A stretch of 64,000 bases of DNA from Dyadobacter jejuensis (GTDB taxonomy: Bacteria; Bacteroidota; Bacteroidia; Cytophagales; Spirosomataceae): contig NZ_QGDT01000008.1 of assembly GCF_003149085.1 (NCBI RefSeq), positions 124,001 to 188,000 of the forward strand, in the 5' to 3' direction. Below, in pieces: positions 37,001-44,583 of this stretch. The translations under genes and the position numbers were made by a program. The stretch's first letter is position 1; each line of letters starts with the position of its first letter. Below the pieces are notes generated by a model, which was not told the DNA's origin, made no database searches, and saw nothing but the letters and a program-made list of their open reading frames with translations.

Positions 37001-37394
37001 ACCCTACTGCCACTACCTCATTGAGCATCATAGCGTCGGGCTTAAGCTGAATCTCTAAGAGGCTACGCTTAGTTACTTGAACCTCTTGGGTGATGTACCC
37101 TACAAAAGAGAATACCAAGGTCGCTCCCTCCATAACTTCAATAGAAAACTTCCCTTCTTGGTCGGTAACTGTACCTGTATTGCTGCTTTTGGCGAGGATG
37201 GTAACCCCTATCAAAGGATCCCCATTCTCGTCCAACACCCTCCCACTTGTAAGGTCGGCCTTTGAACTCATTGACGCCGCATTCATCGTCGAACGCTCGG
37301 CCGCAAAGGCATATGCTTGGAGCTTGCTACCTGGCATCAATACCAGCATGCTCGCCACCGACGTATGCAACATTGCAAATAGAAATTTTCTCAT
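34056..37394 (-). CDS. SusC/RagA-family TonB-linked outer-membrane transporter
   Basis: 1112 residues. Signal peptide (about 1-29), a carboxypeptidase-regulatory-like domain (about 50-125, GRVLDENGDPLIGVTILAKS), a plug domain (SDLTGAISSVKAKEL, VRGVGSVNASSDPLYVVDGYP, IESIDILKDAASAAIYGSRA), then a 22-strand barrel ending AYSIGAKITF with a terminal aromatic residue. It imports a ligand captured by the SusD partner using TonB energy. There is no sigma/anti-sigma pair or hybrid regulator beside it, so its control is not visible here. Length is normal. Confidence 0.95.
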   Translation of the reverse strand: MRKFLFAMLHTSVASMLVLMPGSKLQAYAFAAERSTMNAASMSSKADLTSGRVLDENGDPLIGVTILAKSSNTGTVTDQEGKFSIEVMEGATLVFSFVGYITQEVQVTKRSLLEIQLKPDAMMLNEVVAVGYQTLRKSDLTGAISSVKAKELNLTTPTVGQALVGKVAGVQISQVSGAPYVGTKIRVRGVGSVNASSDPLYVVDGYPAGTDIFINPNDIESIDILKDAASAAIYGSRAAGGVVLITTKRGKEGKGTLEYDYQFGVHQLAHKVDLLNASEFTQLLIDARNNTYRDLMVNSGKAWNDGMFSDDNATRIKNVGSASAVSIPTDLYDLSTQQMIKPQYDTDWQDELYRNAVVQRHNVSFSGGKDGVRYALSGGYLSQEGIMKGTGQDRYNFRANIDGQVNRRLTVGANLAFTSNKNKEVREGRFNQGPILGALIYMPIFKAYNEDGSLAKNEAASLSSAFGYQTIENPIALATETHINRNGLRGTYNGFVTYEILPALKFKVNLGLQTYQEKYEFYQPTSLSSSANPPGSPQAIAAAYAVAQTQNQVDQMAEFTFDYNKQFGDHRISALAGYTAQRNSSDVISVTARGFQNDNIEEITAKGADATAFGLNSGTGKVNWSLLSYLARVMYQYDSRYYLTASFRTDGSSRFGPNNRWGNFPSVSAGWNLSNESFYGDWLGKSSTLKLRASWGLSGNNNIGNYRFLQTMATPGGVVFGNGTVNTAMWAEGIKDQDLGWESTSQFNFGADLGLLNDRLSIIANYYISRSFNLLFDQPISAISGSSSILTNLRNSKVENKGLDVQVDARVVSTKDWTVNVNGNISINRNKVLDMGGASTIITNGAERSYKTHITEEGQPIGMFYGFKVKGMVRASDMENLAIDNANYNASTQSFPDGYVLKGPARSASSTNPLQPGDIYFEDVNGDGVVNDSDKTVIGSPHAKFTYGFGLSARYKQLDFTSSFNGSYGNKVLDGQDYYLFNMEASGNQYKKVVNRYRSEAEPGNGQVYRASRGGTQSNSTRLSTFYLQDGSFLRCTNISLGYNLPQIAQYTKGAMSNLRIYASVDNAFTVTKYLGYNPEVDYNDGANLTPGVDYGKYPLARAYSIGAKITF

Positions 37395-37561
37395 AGTAGT
37401 GAGTTAACTTTGATTGTAATAAAACAATATAAAATAGTTTTTAAAATACACCCTATCTCTCACAGAACCGTGATTAATAGAAATAGCAAAACTATTTTCC
37501 TGGTATTACCTCAAAGCGAAATCACTATTACCATTTTGTAAATATTTTAATAAATGGTCGA

Positions 37562-38446
37562 CTATTGGGGCCCCACAAAATGAACATTCTGACGACGAGA
37601 CGAGGTTACCGCTACAGCAGGCCTACCCTCAAAAGCGGCTATATATCCCTCCAATTCGTCGGGACGATCGCCATCTAAAACCTGAATAATATGCTGTGTC
37701 CCTGAGGCAATAGACTTCTCCAGATCCAAAAAGGTAAGTCTCCATTTTCTTCCTTCGATTTGATTTTGAATTAGTACCAGCACTTTACGCTCCACATCAT
37801 AATGGAGATTTTGCACCCAAGGGCCACAGGTAAATTGATATGCCAACACGCCATCTTCCGAAGTCTTGCTGGCCTTACTAAGCTTTTCTGGATCATAAAG
37901 CCTCACCTGGTTTCCAGCATCGCCATAGTCCGAAGTGGCGACATACCATTTACCCTGATACTGGACGTATTCGGGCCTTGTTCCTTGAATACAGGCGTCG
38001 TCTTCAATGGTATTAATAAGATTAGCATCCAGTTTTTTGATCGTCAATAGCCCCTGCCAATCGACACGATATATCACAGCCCTCCATTTGGTCCCCTCAG
38101 CATTGAGCCGAATGCTGTTGCCTATGAAGGTAGGCAGGCCAGTATGAAAGGCAAGACCAGTCGGGTGGTTGATGAGGTCTTCGCCTTGTACCGTTAGTAA
38201 AATCTCATTTTGTGTATAACGTAAGGTGTCGCTATCTGGAATATATTCCCGAATTACCCCTACCTCACGGTCGCCATAGAGGTACACTTTACCGTTAATA
38301 CGCGCCACTCCTTGGCAGGCCCCAAGGGCATCTACTGAATAGGATTGTACGATGTTCAACTTATCAGCAGGGGCCTGGGCCATTGCACAGCCCGAGCTAG
38401 CAAGCAGGGCGATGGTCATTAATTTTTTATAGAAATAAAACCGCAT
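37562..38446 (-). CDS. Exported protein of unknown function, probable beta-propeller
   Basis: 294 residues with a signal peptide (MRFYFYKKLMTIALLASSGC, cleaved near AMAQ). The body has recurring beta-strand patterns such as GVARINGKVYLYGD, WRAVIYRVDWQG, GKWYVATSDYGDAGNQVRLYD and KWRLTFLDLEKS, spaced as in an open-chain beta-propeller. I do not recognise a named family and see no catalytic motif. It lies 167 bases upstream of susC on the same strand and could be cotranscribed with the SusCD pair. If so, it may bind the same ligand; that is inference. Confidence 0.7.
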   Translation of the reverse strand: MRFYFYKKLMTIALLASSGCAMAQAPADKLNIVQSYSVDALGACQGVARINGKVYLYGDREVGVIREYIPDSDTLRYTQNEILLTVQGEDLINHPTGLAFHTGLPTFIGNSIRLNAEGTKWRAVIYRVDWQGLLTIKKLDANLINTIEDDACIQGTRPEYVQYQGKWYVATSDYGDAGNQVRLYDPEKLSKASKTSEDGVLAYQFTCGPWVQNLHYDVERKVLVLIQNQIEGRKWRLTFLDLEKSIASGTQHIIQVLDGDRPDELEGYIAAFEGRPAVAVTSSRRQNVHFVGPQ

Positions 38447-38736
38447 ATGAGATGGATGGTTTAAGTATCGAGTGGCTCAACCTCCTCAAGAGGCAATACC
38501 ATAAATGGTGGGTTGAGTGGTCGAAAAATAGAAATAAGCTCTAATACGGCACAAAATAAACGGCTCTTTGGTGTTATTCACCCACCGAAATAATAACTTA
38601 ATAAAATCTTCTTATTGCCCCCCTCGTAATTCTTAAGGAACATTTCTACCTCCAACCCAGTATGCCTTTTAATTATGGTTATATTCACCTGTTCATTCAA
38701 AAAAAAAACTATTTCACTCTTAAACAAAATCGAATC

Positions 38737-39588
38737 ATGTATCAGAAATTTTTGCTACTACTGGCGGCTCTGGGCTTAAACGCCTATACAGTCCATGAAC
38801 CAACTACAAGTACCATTTCGCTCCCCATCTGTCATACGACCGTCAACGACATGGCCAGCATGGCGGCAGATCCCAATTTCCAGATGCTGCATGAGCTACC
38901 GGCACCTTTTCGCTATCAGGGACAAGGAGAGACCGTTACGTTTAAGACGCCAGATGGGAAAATGGGGTCCGGATTCCTTATAAAATCGGCAAAAAAATCG
39001 AACAAATGGTTGTTTGTTTACCAGGAATGGTGGGGGCTTAACGATCATATCAAGCAAGAATCGCTCAAGCTCTATCAGGACTTGGAAGGGGTCAATGTAT
39101 TGGCCCTCGATATGTACGACGGCCAAATCGGCACGACTCGGGAAGAGGCCGGCAAGCTCATGCAAGCGGCCTCTAAAGAACGCCTCGAGGCTATTACCGA
39201 AGGTGCCTTCGCCTATGTAGGGCCCAAGGCCAAAGTCGCTAGCATCGGTTGGTGTTTCGGAGGGATGTTGTCCCTTCAAAATGCCATCATCGGTGCCGAC
39301 CAGGTGGTAGGTTGTGTGATGTACTACGGCCGTCCAGAGCAGGATATCAGCCGCCTCAAAAAACTACCCGTAGATGTACTCGGGATTTTTGGAAGCCAGG
39401 ACCAGGGAATAAGCCCGGAGGTAGTCGCCAAATTCGAGCAAGATATGAAGACGGCTAACAAAAAGTTAACGGTAAAAATGTATGATGCTGTACATGGCTT
39501 CGCCAATCCCAGCAACCCCAAGCACGATGCCGCCGCCACTGCCGATGCCTACAAGCTCAGCTTGGCGTATTTGAAAAGTAAGTTTTAG
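38737..39588 (+). CDS. Dienelactone hydrolase family protein, probably exported
   Basis: 283 residues. An N-terminal hydrophobic segment (MYQKFLLLLAALGLNAYTVH) suggests export. The alpha/beta-hydrolase core has the dienelactone-hydrolase triad Cys173 (SIGWCFGGM), Asp222 (SQDQG) and His253 (AVHGFANP). Family members hydrolyse lactones or other small esters; many Bacteroidota homologues are unassigned. I moved the start to the ATG at 38737: a start 75 bases upstream would put a poly-lysine stretch ahead of the signal sequence. Downstream come a TTAGGGG repeat and a strong terminator. Confidence 0.87.
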   Translation: MYQKFLLLLAALGLNAYTVHEPTTSTISLPICHTTVNDMASMAADPNFQMLHELPAPFRYQGQGETVTFKTPDGKMGSGFLIKSAKKSNKWLFVYQEWWGLNDHIKQESLKLYQDLEGVNVLALDMYDGQIGTTREEAGKLMQAASKERLEAITEGAFAYVGPKAKVASIGWCFGGMLSLQNAIIGADQVVGCVMYYGRPEQDISRLKKLPVDVLGIFGSQDQGISPEVVAKFEQDMKTANKKLTVKMYDAVHGFANPSNPKHDAAATADAYKLSLAYLKSKF

Positions 39589-39594
39589 GACGTT

Positions 39595-39632
39595 GGGGAT
39601 TAGGGGTCAGGGGTTAGGGGTTAGGGGTTAGG
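39595..39632 (+). repeat. TTAGGGG repeat, G-quadruplex-prone
   Basis: Five GGGG tracts (39595-39598, 39603-39606, 39610-39613, 39617-39620, 39624-39627) are separated by 3-4 bases, mostly TTA. This fits the G4 pattern G4N3G4N3G4N3G4 and lies between the hydrolase stop codon and its terminator. Confidence 0.8.
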
Positions 39633-39642
39633 TGGCAAACTG

Positions 39643-39695
39643 AAAATGCTTGCAATTTACTCATTGAATTGGAAGTAAATTGCAAGCATTTTTTT
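39643..39695 (+). terminator. Rho-independent terminator after the dienelactone hydrolase gene
   Basis: A 19-bp perfect stem (39643-39661 with 39674-39692; arms AAAATGCTTGCAATTTACT and its complement) with a 12-base loop and T39689-39695. It lies 55 bases past the stop. Confidence 0.9.
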
Positions 39696-39979
39696 GGCTG
39701 TCGTTGGTGTTCAAGTGTAGCGGGCTAGCGGCTGTAAGCTGTAAGCAATAGGCTATCGTTGGTGTTCAAGTGTAGCGCACGGGCGGCTGTAGGCTCTAAG
39801 CTGTCAGCAATAAGCCTTCGTTACTGTTTAAGTGTAGCGCGCTAGCGGCTGTAAGCTCTAAGTTCTAAGCGATAGGCTATAAGCAATAGGCTGTAAGCAA
39901 TAGGCTGTCTTTACTGTTCAAGTGTAGCGGGCTAGCGGCTGTAAGCTCTAAGCTGTAAGCGATAGGCTATAAGCAATAG
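39696..39979. repeat. Degenerate intergenic repeat cluster, left part
   Basis: Four imperfect copies of a unit of about 60-90 bases built on the core GTTCAAGTGTAGCG, followed by GCTAGCGGCTGTAAGCTCTAAG and ending in short words such as AAGCAATAGGCTGTAAGC. Cores lie near 39709, 39764, 39816 and 39918. No open frame of protein-like composition runs through them. The last copy is cut at 39979 by the IS110 element. Confidence 0.8.
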
Positions 39980-40062
39980 ATTCTGTGTTGGAAACCTATA
40001 AATATTTTATTTTTTAATACCTTTGTTTTGAAGGCGGCTCCGAGCCAGCCAGTATAGCATGT

Positions 40063-41147
40063 TTACGCCTTTTGTGCTGACATGCTATTTTTCTGCTCTG
40101 CCTTTTTGCTTTCGTATGATTTGTCATAGCTTGTTTTTGTCTTATATAGCGTATAGGCTAACTCTAATAATTTTCTTTGGACAGCTATCAATGCTTTCAT
40201 CGCACCGGCGACCCGGCTTTATACCTTGCTTACTGACGATTCTCACAAACATATTTCTGAAATTATCATCCCATTTTACGGCTGCCATTGAAGGCAAATA
40301 CATTGCCTTTCTTAAACTTCGGTTTCCTTTTTTTGATATCCTCGGCTTGCTTTTTACCGAAGTTCCTGATCGCACGGGCGCCCCCGTGTTTCTCTTTCAC
40401 GTCAAAGCCCGCATAGCTGGTTAGTTGCTTCTTGTTTCGTATCAAATCAAAGCCATTTGTTTCTGCCAAAATAATAACAGCCGTCAATTCTCCGACACCT
40501 GGAATACTACTGATAATCTCTACCTCCTTTTTCAGTTCAGCATGCTTGTTGACTATCTGTTCTATATCTCCTTTAATTTCTTTTTCTTGCTTGTTGAGAA
40601 ACCTGATCCGCTCATTCAATCGCTCTAAACTCCGCTCATGCGGCTCCGCCTCCTGACTTTCAGCATGTAATTGGTTCTTTACCGCAGAGCGCTCTAAAAC
40701 TACCTGATCACGCTCTCTAGTAAGTTGTTGGAGGCTTCGATACGTTTTTTTAGGGCGTGTCCAATTGTCTAGCTTTCGCTCTAATCCAAATCTAGCGATA
40801 GCCTCAGAGCAGCTTTTATCAGTAATTGTTTTAACCTCCAAGGTCCTGATATAATTGCTAATCTTGTTGGGTAAAATTATGCTTAAAGCACAACGATTAT
40901 CATCCAGAAAATAAGCAAACTTCTGATGATAAACTCCTGTGGCTTCCATCACAAACCGTACTTCTGAGTCGGAATCTGTAAACTTTTTAGTCCACGCGAG
41001 CAAAGACGAAAAACCCTTCTCGGTATTCCTAAAAACTTTATGACCATACAATTCTATACTCAAATCTTCCAGCAGCCGACCTAACGTAACCACTAATTCT
41101 TTCTGAGCCACATCTACGCCCAATACTTGTTTCAAAGCTCTCATCAT
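40063..41147 (-). pseudogene. IS110-family DEDD transposase, two frameshifts
   Basis: The first frame (41147 to about 40380) has the RuvC-like DEDD domain (VLGVDVAQKE, VRFVMEATGVYH, PNKISNYIR) and the start of the Tnp20 domain (SSIPGVGELTAVIILAETNGFD, SYAGFDVKEKHGG). The conserved continuation SGTSVKSKPRISKKGN...MYLPSMAAVKW lies in a second frame, and the C-terminal VAGAMKALIAVQRKLLELAYTLYK lies in a third frame, ending at TAA 40063-40065. Each jump equals one extra base, near 40382 and 40215, both in G/C-rich runs. The catalytic Ser (SGTS region) is therefore out of frame, so the gene is inactive unless these are sequencing errors. Confidence 0.85.
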
Positions 41148-41405
41148 TCTATAAGTTAAGGGTGAATATAAAGTGATGAATCTCCCTTAGTCTTGTCTCC
41201 TGGTTGGATATTCTGGATCTTGAGCAATACTCAATTCCTTACATTCTGTTCAGACTCGAAAAGATGAAAAAGGATGAGGCAATTTCTATAGCACAATATA
41301 CTTCATGAGTTATTTAGGCTTTAATCCACTCTCACCCTTTTATCACTTTATCCTACAAATTTAACCTTTATCCACCCGCTTGAATTAACTTTGTAAACAT
41401 AGGAG
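41148..41405 (-). ncRNA. Non-coding 5' end of the IS110 element, candidate bridge-RNA region
   Basis: 258 bases upstream of the transposase start without a plausible reading frame. In the IS110 group (IS621 and relatives) this end encodes the bridge RNA, whose loops pair with target and donor DNA. Two short matches to the target stand out: AGCAATA at 41223-41229 (left target) and CTTACA at 41238-41243 (complement of the right target). In IS621 the RNA runs in the transposase direction; here the guide polarity fits the plus strand better, so the assignment is tentative. Confidence 0.35.
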
Positions 41406-41496
41406 GCTGTAAGCAATAGGCTGTCTTTACTGTTCAAGTGTAGCGCAGCTTTAACTGTGCGACGGCACCACGTTTAACTATTAACCTTTAACCCCG

Positions 41497-41571
41497 CGGC
41501 GGCCGCTTTTAATCCCTAACCCCTAACAACCTAAAACCTAATATAGGCTGTCGTTACTGTTCAAGTGTCGC
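41497..41571 (+). repeat. 75-bp direct repeat, copy 1
   Basis: Begins CGGCGGCCGCTTTTAATCCC and ends GTTCAAGTGTCGC. It is identical base for base to 41677-41751, at an offset of exactly 180 bases. It includes CCCTAACCCCTAAC, the complement of the TTAGGGG run on the other side of the IS. Confidence 0.9.
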
Positions 41572-41676
41572 ACGCTAGCGGCTGTAAGCTCTAAACAATA
41601 AGCCTTCGTTGCCGATCAAATGTAGCACACCTTTAACCGCCCTGCTGCCGCATTTAACCTTTAACCTTTATCCGCC

Positions 41677-41751
41677 CGGCGGCCGCTTTTAATCCCTAAC
41701 CCCTAACAACCTAAAACCTAATATAGGCTGTCGTTACTGTTCAAGTGTCGC
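41677..41751 (+). repeat. 75-bp direct repeat, copy 2
   Basis: Identical to 41497-41571; the match stops at both edges (C/G at the left, G/A at the right), so the unit is defined. A recent 180-bp tandem duplication with later divergence between the copies, or gene conversion, would explain it. Confidence 0.9.
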
Positions 41752-41765
41752 GCAGCTTTAACCGC

Positions 41766-44261
41766 CTAATCCCTACCCACCTCACTCTCTTTTCTTTTCA
41801 ATTCGGCGTATACTGCTCCTACTAAGAGCAAAACCAATAGGATAGAACTTGCCAAATCTATTTTACTACCTATTTCAATGGAGATGGGCTTGAAACGGAA
41901 TGTGATGGTATGCTTCCCTGCCGGTACCCGTAAGGCCCGTAGGACATAATCGGCCCGTATCATTTTGGCTGGTTGTCCGTCTATATCTACTTGCCACTCG
42001 TCGCGTACATTATAATAAATCTCCGGAAAAATGGCCAGACCTTCCACCGCCGACTGGGACTCATAGACGAGCTCATTAGGTTTATAAGTTATCAGACTTA
42101 TTTTGGCGGTAGAGTCGGCCTGTAATTTCAGCCCCTGTAGGTTTTCGGCAAAGCGTTGATCCACTACGGCTACACGGTTCGGTTTTAAGGAATCCAGAGC
42201 CTTCATTTCGGCATCGGCATTGGGGACTATCTTGACTGAATCGACAAACCAACCGTGCCCATAGGCATCAGGATTTTGCTGCGCTACTTTATTTCCCTGT
42301 TGGTCGACCGAAATAATGTATTTGGCATTAAGCATATTGAGGATTCCCGGATTGGGGTTGGCCTTAGCGATTTGCCTTTCAAACAATTCCTGATAACGGC
42401 GCATTTTGGCACCATGATATCCGCCTAGTGATTTATGAAAATAAGACGCTGCCGCACTCTGAAACGGGGAAGTGGACAGATCCAAGACCTTAAAATTGGG
42501 GTCGGTATCCTGCAAAATACGGGTATCGGCTGCCGATGGAGCCAGAGATGCCTCGGCGGCAAACTTGCTAACAAAGTCATCATTGTTCAGATAACGTTTG
42601 TCAACCCCAAACATATCGACCACCATCAGGAGCAAAAAAATCATATAAACTAGGATGGGCTTGGCCTTCTCTTTCATCCAAAGCCAAACCAAGCCAGCAG
42701 CAAATAGAATCAGGATGAGACTACGGAAGGCATCGGCCTTCATCATCCCAATTCGGTCCTGAACGATAGAATTGAGCAACTGTTGAGCGAAGCCCTTATC
42801 CTGGGTACTTTGTTCGAAAGAGGCTAATACCTGGGCGTCATTGGGTGAACGAAAGTCAAAAAACACGGTGGGCATTACGGCAAAAAGCAAGCAAAGGCCA
42901 GCAGTGACACCTAGCGCAATCAAGAAAGGCTTTTGCAGCTGGGGCCAACTTATTTTCTTTTGAGCCAGCTGCACAAGTCCCATCACGGCCAGTATGACCA
43001 TTAGCAACTGCGCAAGGGCTAGCACCATGGTAATAGCCCTAAATTTGTTAAATAAGGGGAAGTAATCGAAGAAAAGATAATTTACAGCCGAAAAGCTACT
43101 CCCCAAGGCCCAAATCAGGTAAAGTACAATCATAGAAAGCGCCCAGTACTTCAGAGATTTGCGGCTTATTAAAAATCCTAAAAGGCTTAGAAAAACAACG
43201 ATAGCACCTGCGTAAATAGGCCCACCAACGATGGGCTGCGCTCCCCAGTACAAGGGCAAGGCCTGGACAACATTTAGAGAGGTCGCAGCATCGACACCCC
43301 GGCCAGTGAGTGTTTTATAGGTTTCGGAAGAGGCATCAAGAGAGCCATTGGAGGCTCCCCCATAGGCATTGGGCACCAGCAGGGTGAAGAGTTCGCCCCA
43401 GCCATAGCTATAAGAAAAGGCATATTCTTTATCAAGCCCCGTTTGGGTGGGTGTTGTTTGAGCGCCATTGGATACACTTAACTCTGGCTTTCCACGAATG
43501 GTCTCTTTGGTATAGTCGTAGGCATTCCACAGACGAGTCGTATGCGACCCTAGGGCTACCAGAGCGGCCAAGGCCAATCCGGGCAGAATCAACTTCAGCT
43601 TCCCGCCTTCTCCGGTTTTAGAAAGCCGGACGCTCTCGAAGGCTACCAATAGTAAGATACTCAATCCAAGGTAATAGGTAATTTGGACATGGTTAGCATA
43701 TAGTTCTAGGGATAAAAACAAGGCCGTTACTGCGGTACCGACCAGCCAGTTTTTCCTAAAAGCCAGTAGCACACCTGCCAATACCCCCGGTGCGTAATAA
43801 ATGGCGATCATTTTGGAGACGTGCCCGGCTTCTATACTTACCAAATTGAAAGAAGCAAAGGCAAAAGCTATAGCTCCCAAGGCGGCCAACCAAAGATTAG
43901 CCCCTAAAACCAAAAACAAGACATAAGCACTCACCAGGCCGATGAGCAGATAGTTGGCAGGAGCTGGCAGGAGCTTGTTGACGGCCTGCCCCATTTTGGT
44001 GGGCAGACTTGTCGGATAGTCGGTTCCGATCAAAAATGCGGGCATCCCTCCAAACATACTATTGGTCCATGCCGACCACTCGCCCGTTTTTTCGTGGTAT
44101 TGCATCACCTCCCTCGAGGCTGCCTTTGCCTGGACGTCGTCGTATTGATTCAATTTTTTACCTTGCAATACGGGCGACACATAGGATATCGAAAGGAAGA
44201 TAAAGCCGATGACGGCCACAACATGCGGCCACAGCCGACTCCAAGATAGGGTATTTTTCAT
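41766..44261 (-). CDS. YfhO-like multi-membrane protein
   Basis: 831 residues: about 12-13 membrane helices in residues 15-560, a periplasmic C-terminal domain (about 570-800) and a last helix (about 803-822). The first loop has VLQGKKLNQYDDVQAKAASRE, and a WTNSMFGGMPAF segment follows; this QYD...FGGMP pattern marks the Bacteroidota branch of the YfhO family (PF09586). B. subtilis YfhO is a GT-C-type protein needed for sugar decoration of lipoteichoic acid, so a role in surface glycan transfer is likely here. Its 3' end abuts the repeat cluster. Confidence 0.87.
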   Translation of the reverse strand: MKNTLSWSRLWPHVVAVIGFIFLSISYVSPVLQGKKLNQYDDVQAKAASREVMQYHEKTGEWSAWTNSMFGGMPAFLIGTDYPTSLPTKMGQAVNKLLPAPANYLLIGLVSAYVLFLVLGANLWLAALGAIAFAFASFNLVSIEAGHVSKMIAIYYAPGVLAGVLLAFRKNWLVGTAVTALFLSLELYANHVQITYYLGLSILLLVAFESVRLSKTGEGGKLKLILPGLALAALVALGSHTTRLWNAYDYTKETIRGKPELSVSNGAQTTPTQTGLDKEYAFSYSYGWGELFTLLVPNAYGGASNGSLDASSETYKTLTGRGVDAATSLNVVQALPLYWGAQPIVGGPIYAGAIVVFLSLLGFLISRKSLKYWALSMIVLYLIWALGSSFSAVNYLFFDYFPLFNKFRAITMVLALAQLLMVILAVMGLVQLAQKKISWPQLQKPFLIALGVTAGLCLLFAVMPTVFFDFRSPNDAQVLASFEQSTQDKGFAQQLLNSIVQDRIGMMKADAFRSLILILFAAGLVWLWMKEKAKPILVYMIFLLLMVVDMFGVDKRYLNNDDFVSKFAAEASLAPSAADTRILQDTDPNFKVLDLSTSPFQSAAASYFHKSLGGYHGAKMRRYQELFERQIAKANPNPGILNMLNAKYIISVDQQGNKVAQQNPDAYGHGWFVDSVKIVPNADAEMKALDSLKPNRVAVVDQRFAENLQGLKLQADSTAKISLITYKPNELVYESQSAVEGLAIFPEIYYNVRDEWQVDIDGQPAKMIRADYVLRALRVPAGKHTITFRFKPISIEIGSKIDLASSILLVLLLVGAVYAELKRKESEVGRD

Positions 44262-44345
44262 ACTAAAATTTAATATTAAGGGAAAACCTAAGGTTTAGAG
44301 TGATGGATAGGTTATTGATTTAAGATTCAATTCGGTTAATAAGGG

Positions 44346-44353
44346 CAAAAATA
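44346..44353 (-). promoter_or_regulatory. Candidate -7 element of the yfhO-like gene
   Basis: The minus strand reads TATTTTTG (TAnnTTTG), 84 bases before the ATG, in the 322-base divergent gap shared with pfkA. No -33 element is obvious. Confidence 0.35.
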
Positions 44354-44508
44354 CATGGTTTCATGGAAACCTTTGGGTATTAAATTTTCATTAACATTCA
44401 CAAATATATAAGTAATAATAAGGCCATGAACCGTTCAAATGATATCCACTTCTGGTATTTTTTTAGCAGAATTAAAGAATAGGTCGCAGATTTTAACAAA
44501 ATACCAGA

Positions 44509-44516
44509 TAAATTTG
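44509..44516 (+). promoter_or_regulatory. -7 promoter element of pfkA
   Basis: TAAATTTG is an exact TAnnTTTG match, 67 bases upstream of the pfkA ATG. The -33 position has no clear TTG. Confidence 0.5.
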
Positions 44517-44583
44517 TGGAACTTGTGCTTTATAGCTTCAAAACAACACGAAAGAGTTTTATTAGTAGTAACCCAAAATATAG

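Larger units (their letters stand above)
39980..41405 (-). mobile_element. IS110-family insertion sequence
   Basis: About 1426 bp, in the IS110 size range. The ends are read from the flanks: joining the left flank (ending AAGCAATAG at 39979) to the right flank (starting GCTGTAAGC at 41406) rebuilds exactly the repeat seen at about 39870-39910. Both ends carry AG at the junction, consistent with the 2-bp core exchange of IS110 elements, and there are no terminal inverted repeats, as expected. It contains one disrupted transposase gene on the minus strand and a non-coding 5' end of 258 bases. Confidence 0.82.
41406..41765. repeat. Degenerate intergenic repeat cluster, right part
   Basis: Continues the repeat family beyond the IS: GTTCAAGTGTAGCG or GTTCAAGTGTCGC cores near 41431, 41558 and 41738, and a diverged one near 41608. 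They are mixed with (C)CCTAAC words, CGGCGGCCGC and TTTAACCTTTAACC. It fills the gap down to the YfhO stop codon; no gene is visible. Confidence 0.8.

Noticed and set aside
39595..39632. TTAGGGG run as a telomere of a linear replicon
   Set aside because: It is internal, short, and followed by a normal terminator and genes; there is no sign of a replicon end.
40059..40424. Plus-strand frame of 121 codons with a promoter-like TACCTTTG at 40018-40025
   Set aside because: It is antisense to the conserved C-terminal half of the IS110 transposase; its composition is that of a shadow frame.
39696..41765. Repeat cluster as a CRISPR array
   Set aside because: Units vary in length and sequence, have no constant repeat/spacer spacing, and no cas gene is present.
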